NCBI GenBank assembly: GCA_023253905.1
Contig: JALREG010000078.1
Coordinates: 1-15,257 of the forward strand
Direction: 5' to 3'
DNA length: 15,257 nt
Source of the DNA: Burkholderiaceae bacterium
GTDB lineage: Bacteria > Pseudomonadota > Gammaproteobacteria > Burkholderiales > Burkholderiaceae
The notes beneath the pieces were generated by a model, which did not search any database, was not told the origin of the DNA, and worked only from the letters and a program-made list of their open reading frames with translations. The position numbers and the translations under genes are program-made. Below are positions 1 to 5,052 of this stretch, in pieces. Numbering within the stretch: position 1 is the first letter of the stretch; every line of letters starts with the position of its first letter.

Positions 1-1
1 C

Positions 2-121
2 AGTTACCGGTGCTAAAAAAGCAATAGATTGATCGCCGTCCACTTTTGCGCTTGCCCAATCGTTTGATCCTGTTGTGTATTGCAACTCGACCGAACCGCC
101 CGAATAAATATATTGATTATT
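2..121 (-). other. Fragment of an unidentified open frame abutting the desaturase remnant
   Basis: On the minus strand this stretch is one stop-free frame of 40 codons. It reads as Gly, Ser, Thr, Asn and aromatic rich, with pieces such as YIYSGGSVELQYTTGSNDW and DGDQSIAFLAPVT. That composition would suit a beta-rich secreted or fibre-like protein, but I recognise no family. I count about 43% GC here, clearly below the rest of the window. The plus-strand frames contain stops (for example TAG at 25-27 and TAG at 121-123). No start codon lies in this frame before it runs into desaturase DNA, so it would be an internal piece of a gene broken at about 121-124. It could also be non-coding or an assembly join. 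The coding call is weak. Confidence 0.25.
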
Positions 122-123
122 AG

Positions 124-603
124 ATGTTGTCCATGGTGGGCCTTGCGCGGGTGAAGAAGATCGCGCCCACGCCGAAGCTCACCAATGCGCGTACCAGCAT
201 CGACCTTGATGCGGTGCAGGCGCTGATCGCTCACCGCTACGATGTCATGCAGCAGTTTGCGCGTTCTCTGCGCAAGGCCTGTGCCGAAGAGGCCGCGCGC
301 CTGTCGCAGTTGCGTCGGCCTGAAGGTCAGCTACTGAGCGCTGCCCGACACTGGCTGCCGCTTGATGCGGGGCGCTGGAGCGGTGACCAGCGCGCGGCGC
401 TGCCCGAAGTGCTGGCTGCAAGCGAGCGTTTGAGCGTTCTGGTGGAAATGCGCCGCGAGCTTGGCGTGATCTGGGAGCGGTCTAATCGCTCTCGCGAACA
501 GCTGGTCGTCATGCTTCAGCAGTGGTGCCAGCGAGCTGAGTCAAGTGACATTCCGGCACTCCGGTCAATGTCGGTTCGCATTCGCTCCTACGCTGCCGCG
601 TAA
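124..603 (+). CDS. C-terminal fragment of a DesA-family fatty acid desaturase
   Basis: The 159 residues match, from memory, the C-terminal part of the roughly 400-residue DesA-type acyl desaturases of Burkholderiales and pseudomonads. The start MLSMVGLARVKKIAPTP corresponds to the segment just after the last membrane and histidine-box region. The end (WCQRAESSDIPALRSMSVRI) is the typical helical tail, which databases sometimes label transposase-like. All histidine boxes that bind the di-iron centre are missing, so this piece cannot desaturate lipids. An in-frame TAG lies at 121-123 and similarity stops there, so ATG 124 is an internal methionine. No convincing ribosome site precedes it. A neighbouring rpmG facing it is the usual setting of this gene, which supports the identity. 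Either the 5' part was lost by rearrangement or the assembly is chimeric. Confidence 0.8.
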   Translation: MLSMVGLARVKKIAPTPKLTNARTSIDLDAVQALIAHRYDVMQQFARSLRKACAEEAARLSQLRRPEGQLLSAARHWLPLDAGRWSGDQRAALPEVLAASERLSVLVEMRRELGVIWERSNRSREQLVVMLQQWCQRAESSDIPALRSMSVRIRSYAAA

Positions 604-773
604 GCAACGCGCTTCTGCCGGCTGTTCTGGACGGCGGGTTCAGCGTGGAAAGTGTGTCCGTCGGATTCAGGTTTGGGTGGCGAGCTTGGCTCAAACCCCC
701 CGGGAAACTTGCGCGCTCGCTTTCGGCGCTGCAGTAAGAGAGCCGGGCGCGACGCCCCGGCTCAAACCACCTG
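604..773. other. Intergenic region with two dyads sharing a 10-base repeat
   Basis: No gene is visible between the convergent desaturase fragment and rpmG. A direct repeat of GGCTCAAACC occurs at 688-697 and 759-768. The first copy forms the 3' arm of a wobble-containing hairpin (670-677 with 690-697, GGTTTGGG/CTCAAACC), which follows the desaturase stop by about 65 bases. The second copy overlaps the stronger hairpin at 740-763. Neither hairpin is followed by a clear run of T on the plus strand. Confidence 0.5.
740..763 (-). terminator. Probable terminator hairpin of the rpmBG block
   Basis: GAGCCGGGCG (740-749) pairs with CGCCCCGGCTC (753-763), leaving the loop CGA and one bulged C: ten very GC-rich pairs. 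It begins 10 bases beyond the rpmG stop. Read on the minus strand it is followed by TCTTACT, a poor U-tract, so it is a weak or non-canonical intrinsic terminator. The symmetric stem could also stop transcripts arriving from the desaturase side. Confidence 0.5.
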
Positions 774-929
774 TTACTTGATCTTGGTTTCTTTGTAGGC
801 CACGTGCTTACGGGCAACCGGGTCAAACTTCTTGATTTCCATCTTTTCGGGCATCGTCCGCTTGTTTTTGGTGGTCGTGTAGAAATGACCCGTGCCGGCG
901 GTTGATTCCAGTTTGATTTTTTCGCGCAT
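774..929 (-). CDS. rpmG: 50S ribosomal protein L33
   Basis: The gene encodes 51 residues starting [20 protein letters not shown] and ending AYKETKIK, a clear L33 of the large ribosomal subunit. It belongs to the zinc-free type: there is no CxxC pair, as is usual in proteobacteria. Many betaproteobacterial L33 proteins carry a few extra residues at the N-terminus (about 55); here the AGGA ribosome site about 10 bases before ATG 929 supports the short form. It lies 71 bp downstream of rpmB on the same strand, the conserved rpmB-rpmG order, and is probably cotranscribed with it. It was not a long enough reading frame to stand out by length, but identity is certain from the sequence. Confidence 0.97.
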   Translation of the reverse strand: MREKIKLESTAGTGHFYTTTKNKRTMPEKMEIKKFDPVARKHVAYKETKIK

Positions 930-1000
930 GATCAAAGTGTCCTGCTAATAAGGGCAGAGAGCGGAACCGTACGGTCCGGGATGTCCTGTGGGTGCTGCGG
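930..1000 (-). other. rpmB-rpmG intercistronic spacer with a palindrome
   Basis: The 71-bp spacer holds the perfect palindrome ACCGTACGGT at 966-975, which extends to an imperfect dyad with flanking GGA/CC. It also has two copies of TGTCCTG (938-944 and 982-988), of which the first contains the rpmG ribosome site read on the minus strand. This could be an mRNA processing or pausing element; the sequence shows only the symmetry. Confidence 0.4.
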
Positions 1001-1237
1001 TTAAACAGCTTGGCCGCGAGCGCGCATTTCGGACACCACCACCTCAAGCCCCTTCTTGTCGATGAGCCGGAGCGCGGCGTTGGTCAGGCGAAGACGCACC
1101 CAGCGCTTTTCGCCCTCCAGCCAGAACCGACGGTTCTGGAGATTGGGCAAAAATCGCCGTTTGGTTTTGTTGTTGGCGTGAGAAACATTGTTTCCGACCA
1201 TCGGCGCTTTGCCGGTGACCTGGCAGACTCGGGCCAT
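1001..1237 (-). CDS. rpmB: 50S ribosomal protein L28
   Basis: The 78-residue protein starts [20 protein letters not shown] and contains [14 protein letters not shown], the standard bacterial L28 pattern, at the usual length. The frame is open a further 15 codons upstream, but ATG 1237 is the true start: it matches the family and has AGGAG six to seven bases upstream. There is no CxxC zinc pair. It sits between radC and rpmG, an order conserved across beta- and gammaproteobacteria, and is likely the first gene of the rpmBG transcript, with a candidate promoter at 1285-1314. Confidence 0.98.
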   Translation of the reverse strand: MARVCQVTGKAPMVGNNVSHANNKTKRRFLPNLQNRRFWLEGEKRWVRLRLTNAALRLIDKKGLEVVVSEMRARGQAV

Positions 1238-1284
1238 GGAAGGCTCCTGGGTATGGGGTGAGTAGGGAAAATGCGAAACCAATG

Positions 1285-1314
1285 ATTGTAATCGTGAAAA
1301 GCGTTTGGCCGCAA
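1285..1314 (-). promoter_or_regulatory. Candidate sigma-70 promoter for rpmBG
   Basis: On the minus strand TTGCGG (1309-1314) and TACAAT (1285-1290) are separated by 18 bases, about 48 bases before the rpmB start. The -10 box is one base from consensus; the -35 box is fair. It lies in the 93-bp radC-rpmB gap, where a promoter for the two ribosomal protein genes is expected. Confidence 0.5.
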
Positions 1315-1330
1315 ATTGACCTGAACACCG

Positions 1331-2110
1331 CTACATGAGTCCGGCCTCCGCGAAGGAAAAGCATTGGTGGTCGGCCACGATGACGTGGTCGAGAATCGGC
1401 AGGTTGAGCAGATCGAGGGCATGACGCAGTGCCCGGGTCAGTTGCTGGTCGGCGGCGCTGGGGGTGGGCGCTCCGGAAGGATGGTTATGGGCGACGATCA
1501 CCGCGCAGGCACCCGTTTCAATCGCCCGACGGGCGATTTCCCGCGGGTAGACCATGGTTTGCGCAACGGTTCCCTGGAACATTTCCTCAGCGCAAATCAG
1601 CCGGTTCTGACTGTCCAGGAACAGCACCACAAAGCACTCCCGGGGGCGTTCGCGCAGCCAAAGTTTGAGAAACGCGCGGAGTTCGGCTGGCGAATTGATG
1701 CACGAGCGACTTTGTAACGCTTCGCGCAGGCATCGGCGACTGAACTCGAGGGCCGCCTGCAATGTGGCGCTGCATCGCCTGATTTGGCTGAACTCGGTCG
1801 TGCTTTCGCGCACTTCGCAGCCGCCCGGCCCAGGCTGGGAGGCAAGGCCTGCCCGGGTGCCCTGAGCCTCCTGGAGGTGGGCGAGCTCCCGGAGCGAGCC
1901 GCGCGATGTCGTGAGCCGCCGCAGCGCTGCGTGCGCAGCCGGTCGGACACCCGGTGCGCGCGGCCGCACCGGGTCGTCGCCCAGGAGCAGAGCCACAAGC
2001 TCAGCATCAGCAAGCGTTTGGGCACCGTCGCGTAGCAGACGGTTGGCAAGGGGTCCGAGTGAGCTTGCAGGGGCGCGTGACCGGGTGGTTCGCAGGGTCT
2101 CGGTTGGCAC
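1331..2110 (-). CDS. radC: RadC family JAB/MPN+ domain protein
   Basis: The protein has 259 residues against about 225 for typical RadC (UPF0758). Residues 21-43 (LLRDGAQTLADAELVALLL) match the N-terminal helical module. The C-terminal JAB domain, from about 135, has the full metal signature: HNHPSG at 208-213, Ser218 and Asp221, so a zinc site is likely intact. The cellular role is unsettled; the old DNA-repair name is doubtful, and related proteins include anti-restriction factors of mobile elements. Odd here: the middle (about 83-110) carries extra Gly/Pro/Glu-rich residues and lacks the GIG-type hairpin normally preceding the helix seen at 113-124. Start is GTG 2110, with AAGGA six bases upstream. 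It precedes rpmB as in many proteobacteria and diverges from fkpB. Confidence 0.9.
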   Translation of the reverse strand: MPTETLRTTRSRAPASSLGPLANRLLRDGAQTLADAELVALLLGDDPVRPRAPGVRPAAHAALRRLTTSRGSLRELAHLQEAQGTRAGLASQPGPGGCEVRESTTEFSQIRRCSATLQAALEFSRRCLREALQSRSCINSPAELRAFLKLWLRERPRECFVVLFLDSQNRLICAEEMFQGTVAQTMVYPREIARRAIETGACAVIVAHNHPSGAPTPSAADQQLTRALRHALDLLNLPILDHVIVADHQCFSFAEAGLM

Positions 2111-2121
2111 GGGTGTTCCTT

Positions 2122-2127
2122 TAGAAT
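2122..2127 (+). promoter_or_regulatory. -10-like box at the fkpB start
   Basis: TAGAAT lies in the 15-bp gap between the divergent radC and fkpB starts. Transcription from it would begin about 2134, just at the in-frame ATG 2135, suggesting a leaderless message starting there. There is no recognisable -35 hexamer at 16-18 bases, so this is a weak call. Confidence 0.25.
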
Positions 2128-2647
2128 GGCTTTCATGAATGCTTCTTCAATGCCAGGCAACGTGCCCACGAACTGCGCAGACCCCGCCGCGTCGGTTAAC
2201 GAGGGCACGCGGGTGGGGGCGGATTCGCACCTCACGCTTCACTATCGGCTGACCCTTGCCGAACGCGGCGCTGACATCATCAGTACTTTCGGCGGGAAGC
2301 CCGCTACGCTCCAGATCGGGATCGGCCAATTGGCTGAGCCCCTCGAGCGATGCCTGATGGATTTGCGCGAAGGCGAGCATCGGCGGTTCGCCCTGGCCCC
2401 AGGCGAGGCGTTTGGTCCTCGCAATCCGGAACTGCTGCAGCGCCTGTCGCGCTCAGTGTTCGATGCCCACACCACCGCAGGCACCACCTACGAGCCCGGC
2501 GATCTGGTGGAGCTACCTGCCCCCGGCGGCGGGCGCTATGCCGGCGTCGTGAAGGAAATCAACGATCAGTCGGTGTTGTTCGATTTCAATCATCCGCTTG
2601 CCGGCCAGGCTATCGACTTCGAGGTCGAGATCCTGGGTGTGCTGTGA
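2126..2647 (+). CDS. fkpB: FKBP-type peptidyl-prolyl cis-trans isomerase (SlpA/FkpB)
   Basis: This is a cytoplasmic prolyl isomerase and chaperone of the SlpA family, which combines an FKBP domain with an inserted-flap (IF) domain. From residue 33, [17 protein letters not shown] opens the FKBP part; [15 protein letters not shown] and the segment through [19 protein letters not shown] cover the IF insertion and closing strand. At 173 residues it is slightly longer than usual because about 30 N-terminal residues look unconserved. The start is uncertain: ATG 2126, ATG 2135, ATG 2150 and GTG 2213 are all in frame and none has a strong ribosome site. It is followed after 10 bp by ispH, a pairing common in proteobacteria, so the two are very likely one operon. 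Confidence 0.9.
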   Translation: MAFMNASSMPGNVPTNCADPAASVNEGTRVGADSHLTLHYRLTLAERGADIISTFGGKPATLQIGIGQLAEPLERCLMDLREGEHRRFALAPGEAFGPRNPELLQRLSRSVFDAHTTAGTTYEPGDLVELPAPGGGRYAGVVKEINDQSVLFDFNHPLAGQAIDFEVEILGVL

Positions 2648-2657
2648 GGAGTCTCTG

Positions 2658-3584
2658 ATGGATATCGTCCTGGCTCAGCCTCGGGGTTTCTGCGCGGGCG
2701 TCGACCGCGCAATCGAAATCGTGGAACGCGCGTTGCAGAATTTTGGCGGACCGGTCTATGTCCGGCATGAAATCGTTCACAACGATCATGTGGTGAGCGA
2801 ACTGCGCGGCAAAGGCGCGGTATTCGTCGACTCGGTTGATGATGTGCCAGACGGCGCCGTGCTGATTTTTTCCGCGCACGGCGTATCGCGTATGGTGCGC
2901 GTGAAGGCCGAGGGACGCGGGCTGCAGGTGTTCGATGCAACCTGTCCGCTGGTCACCAAGGTGCATGTCGAAGTCTCGAAAATGCGGCAGGAAGGTCGCG
3001 AGATCGTGATGATCGGACATGCTGGGCACCCCGAGGTCGAGGGCACGATGGGCCAGGTCGATGACGGTATTCATCTGGTGGAAACCGTGGCCGATGTCGA
3101 TCAGCTTCGGGTCAGTGATCCGTCCCGGCTCGCGTATGTCACCCAGACGACGCTGTCGGTTGATGACTGTCAGGCGGTGATTGATGCGCTCAGGCGGCGC
3201 TTTCCCCTCATTGCCGAGCCCAAGAAGCAAGACATCTGCTACGCCACTCAGAACCGTCAGGACGCAGTCAAATTCATGGCGCCGCAGTGCGACCTGGTGC
3301 TGGTCATTGGTTCGAAGAGCAGTTCCAACAGCAATCGCCTGCGCGAGGTGGCTGAGAAGATGGGCTGCGAAGCGCGGTTGATTGGCTCGGCTGCGCTGCT
3401 TGACGCCTCCTGGGTGGTGGGGCGGCATCGCATCGGCGTGACCGCCGGGGCGTCGGCACCGGAGGTCCTGGTGACCGAGGTGGTGGCGCGACTGCGTGAG
3501 CTGGGGGCGGAGCGTGTGAGTACGCTCCCTGGCGTGGAAGAGCGGGTGACCTTCCCGTTGCCGCGCGGGCTTAGCGTGAAGTGA
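2658..3584 (+). CDS. ispH: 4-hydroxy-3-methylbut-2-enyl diphosphate reductase
   Basis: IspH (LytB) performs the last step of the MEP pathway, reducing HMBPP to IPP and DMAPP with a 4Fe-4S cluster. The 308-residue length is normal. Visible key residues: cluster cysteines Cys12 (RGFCAG), Cys96 (ATCPLV) and Cys194 (ICYATQ); substrate histidines 41 (HEIVHN), 74 (SAHG) and 124; the catalytic Glu126 (GHPEVEGT); TQTT at 162-165; and SSSNSNRL at 221-228. The reading frame is open further upstream, but ATG 2658 is chosen because [14 protein letters not shown] is the family N-terminus and GAGGAG, overlapping the fkpB stop, lies seven bases before it. It is the second gene of the fkpB-ispH operon. Its end overlaps the opposing EVE gene. 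Confidence 0.98.
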   Translation: MDIVLAQPRGFCAGVDRAIEIVERALQNFGGPVYVRHEIVHNDHVVSELRGKGAVFVDSVDDVPDGAVLIFSAHGVSRMVRVKAEGRGLQVFDATCPLVTKVHVEVSKMRQEGREIVMIGHAGHPEVEGTMGQVDDGIHLVETVADVDQLRVSDPSRLAYVTQTTLSVDDCQAVIDALRRRFPLIAEPKKQDICYATQNRQDAVKFMAPQCDLVLVIGSKSSSNSNRLREVAEKMGCEARLIGSAALLDASWVVGRHRIGVTAGASAPEVLVTEVVARLRELGAERVSTLPGVEERVTFPLPRGLSVK

Positions 3585-4044
3585 GCCGCAGCATTGCGCG
3601 CCACTGATCGGGCGTTACCGGCGTAATCGACAGCCGGTTGCCTCGCCGCAGTACCTGCATCTCGGCGAGCGCCGACTCCGCGCGCATCTGCGCAAGCGCT
3701 ACGAGCGGAACGCGTTCAAGGGCTTTCACATCGACCAGTATCCAGCGCGGCGCGGCGGGCTTGCTTGCCGGATCAAAGTAGGCCGATCGTTGGTCGAATT
3801 GCGTGGGATCCGGATAGGGCGCAGAGGCCACCTCGGCAAGACCCGCCACACCGGGCTCTGCGCAGCCCGAGTGATAGAACAACACACCGTCGCCGATTCG
3901 CATGGCGTCGCGCATGAAATTGCGCGCCTGGTAGTTGCGAACGCCGACCCAGGCCACTGTGCGGTTTGGCGCGGCGAGTGCGTCATCGATTGAGCATTCG
4001 TCGGGCTCGGACTTCATCAGCCAATATTGCCGGGGAGCATTCAT
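3571..4044 (-). CDS. EVE domain-containing protein
   Basis: The 157-residue protein is a single EVE domain, related to the PUA fold and to eukaryotic thymocyte nuclear protein 1. Characteristic segments are [10 protein letters not shown] (7-16), [15 protein letters not shown] (32-46), [10 protein letters not shown] (51-60) and WILVDV (101-106). Family members bind modified bases in DNA or RNA; in some genomes they sit with modification-dependent restriction enzymes, but this version stands in a housekeeping setting. ATG 4044 has a GAGGCGAG ribosome site about six bases upstream. It is downstream of zapA and 6S RNA on the same strand and could receive their read-through. Its last 14 bases overlap the end of convergent ispH. 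Substrate unknown. Confidence 0.92.
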   Translation of the reverse strand: MNAPRQYWLMKSEPDECSIDDALAAPNRTVAWVGVRNYQARNFMRDAMRIGDGVLFYHSGCAEPGVAGLAEVASAPYPDPTQFDQRSAYFDPASKPAAPRWILVDVKALERVPLVALAQMRAESALAEMQVLRRGNRLSITPVTPDQWRAMLRLTSR

Positions 4045-4064
4045 GGAACTCGCCTCAGGCTCAG

Positions 4065-4087
4065 GTCAACGGCACATTGCCGTTGAC
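4065..4087 (-). terminator. Perfect 10-bp hairpin between 6S RNA and the EVE gene
   Basis: GTCAACGGCA (4065-4074) and TGCCGTTGAC (4078-4087) are exact inverted repeats with the 3-base loop CAT. The element begins about 24 bases beyond the probable 3' end of 6S RNA and ends 20 bases before the EVE start. No T-run follows on either strand, so it is not a textbook intrinsic terminator. It may limit read-through, guide 3' processing of the 6S precursor or bind a protein. The symmetry is certain, the role inferred. Confidence 0.4.
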
Positions 4088-4110
4088 GCCCCCATGAGAC
4101 TGGGAAATTG

Positions 4111-4289
4111 GGCCCCGCCTGTGCCGGCAGACCAGCATCCTGAACCGTGAAGTTCAGGTCGGCCACAGCAGGCACCGCATCAGGTTCATCCGACGAGGGA
4201 CGATCACAACAGCGGTACGCGAATCGCCGTGGCCTGAGTCACATTATTGGTTCAAGGAATGTATGGCCTTATCGAACACCGCAGGGTGC
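4111..4289 (-). ncRNA. ssrS: 6S RNA, regulator of sigma-70 RNA polymerase
   Basis: The minus strand starts with CACCCTGCGGTGTTCG and continues to ACATTCCTTGAACC, the hallmark 5' region of beta- and gammaproteobacterial 6S RNA. The two arms pair along a long rod: CATTCCTTGAACC (5' arm) with GGTTCAGGATG (3' arm, two bulged A), and GGCCACGGC with GCTGTGGCC, plus TCAGG with CCTGA around it. A -10 box TACAAT ends about five bases before. Estimated length 179 nt, near the 184 nt of E. coli. 6S mimics an open promoter and sequesters housekeeping RNA polymerase in stationary phase. Its place directly after zapA is the conserved one. Ends are accurate to a few bases only. Confidence 0.88.
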
Positions 4290-4293
4290 TTTA

Positions 4294-4299
4294 ATTGTA
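4294..4299 (-). promoter_or_regulatory. -10 box of the 6S RNA promoter
   Basis: TACAAT on the minus strand lies seven bases before the inferred 6S start. No good -35 hexamer is present at 16-18 bases, although the preceding 27 bases separate it from the zapA stop. Transcription may also enter from zapA. Confidence 0.55.
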
Positions 4300-4325
4300 T
4301 CGCGCCCAGACAGGCTACTCCGCCA

Positions 4326-4628
4326 TCAGAAAAGATTTTCCTGCTGTCGAAGTTCGGTCTCGAGGGTGTCGTTGATTTTGCGCAGACGGCGGCTCACCTC
4401 GGCGGCCTGCTGCGCCTGGGTGTCGTTACCGTTTCCGAGGATCTGATGGGCGAACTGCAGCGCCGCGAGCACTGCGATTCGGTCGGTGCTGGTGACCCGG
4501 CCTGAGTCACGGATTGCACGCATCTTGCTGTCGACCATCTGCGCGGCCCGGACCAGCCGGTCTTTGTCCTCGGGGGTGACCGATAGCCGGTATTCGCGAT
4601 CCAGGATCCTGACGTCGATCTGTTCCAT
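4326..4628 (-). CDS. zapA: Cell division protein ZapA
   Basis: ZapA is a small cytoplasmic FtsZ-binding protein that bundles FtsZ filaments and promotes Z-ring assembly. The 100 residues show the N-terminal globular part (MEQIDVRILDREYRLSVTPEDKDRLVRAAQMVDSKM region, 1-36), a central DRIAVLAALQFAHQIL helix (49-64) and a C-terminal coiled-coil tail. Length and pattern are typical. The start ATG 4628 matches the family, though no strong ribosome site precedes it. It lies 56 bp after the ZapB-like gene, with which it is probably cotranscribed, and immediately before 6S RNA. Confidence 0.95.
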   Translation of the reverse strand: MEQIDVRILDREYRLSVTPEDKDRLVRAAQMVDSKMRAIRDSGRVTSTDRIAVLAALQFAHQILGNGNDTQAQQAAEVSRRLRKINDTLETELRQQENLF

Positions 4629-4684
4629 CTGGGGCTCGGTGGCAGTAAGGGGTTCGAACGGGGCAGCGACCCGCTACAGGGTGA

Positions 4685-4894
4685 TCAGGAGGGGTCGGCC
4701 ATGTCGGCCGGCAAGCGGGAGAGCGCGAACTCCACCCGGGCGCGGGCATCTGCCATCCGCTCTCGAAGATCGACGTTGAGGGCCTGGCTGTCAGAGAGCG
4801 CGGCCTTCAGGCGAGCGTTTTCATCAACCAGTCGGCGCATGTTGGCGAGCAGACGATCGATCTGGTCACCAAGAAGTTGTACGTCTTGTTCCAT
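4685..4894 (-). CDS. ZapB-like coiled-coil protein (TIGR02449 type)
   Basis: The 69 residues are nearly all predicted helix with leucines in heptad spacing (LLGDQIDRLLANMRRLVDEN, then ARLKAALSDSQALNVDLRER), i.e. a dimeric coiled coil. Small proteins of this kind encoded directly upstream of zapA in beta- and gammaproteobacteria are grouped as TIGR02449 and are thought to act with ZapA at the division site, like ZapB. Sequence alone does not prove that role. Start ATG 4894 gives the family-like N-terminus. There is no ribosome site, and the promoter at 4901-4929 would start transcription at the ATG itself. Confidence 0.85.
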   Translation of the reverse strand: MEQDVQLLGDQIDRLLANMRRLVDENARLKAALSDSQALNVDLRERMADARARVEFALSRLPADMADPS

Positions 4895-4900
4895 GCCCGG

Positions 4901-4929
4901 ATGTTAGGCAGACCGAAAGGGGGGGTCAA
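4901..4929 (-). promoter_or_regulatory. Sigma-70 promoter for the zapB-like/zapA genes
   Basis: On the minus strand TTGACC (4924-4929) and TAACAT (4901-4906) stand exactly 17 bases apart, a good match to the housekeeping consensus. Position +1 falls at about 4894, the A of the start codon, which predicts a leaderless mRNA. The -35 box is part of the small palindrome GTCAAGTTGAC at 4925-4935, which could be an operator. Confidence 0.65.
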
Positions 4930-5052
4930 GTTGACGGGTCCGGCAAGTTGGGTGCCAGTCACGATCCAGGCCTAAGATTGGGTTCGGTTACCATCGCGGC
5001 CGCTGGTCGTTCGGCGTGGCGCTTGCTGAGGCGGTTCAGGGGTTTCGTGAAC

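Noticed and set aside
124..603. Transposase reading of the C-terminal fragment
   Set aside because: The tail resembles entries labelled transposase-like, but the same tail belongs to DesA desaturases in this genomic setting; there are no inverted repeats or target duplication.
2106..2122. Sigma-54-like site, TGGCAC then GGGTG then TTCC, ahead of fkpB
   Set aside because: The essential GC of the -12 element is missing (TTCC instead of TTGC), and no activator gene or upstream site is visible.
2610..3428. Long open minus-strand frame of 272 codons opposite ispH
   Set aside because: It is the antisense shadow of a clearly conserved enzyme gene in GC-rich DNA, and its product looks like no family.
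3571..4044. EVE-domain gene as part of a modified-DNA restriction system
   Set aside because: No nuclease, McrB-like ATPase or methylase gene is nearby; the neighbours are housekeeping genes.
4147..4505. Plus-strand frames across the 6S RNA and zapA
   Set aside because: They run antisense to a recognisable RNA and to ZapA and show no protein-like pattern.
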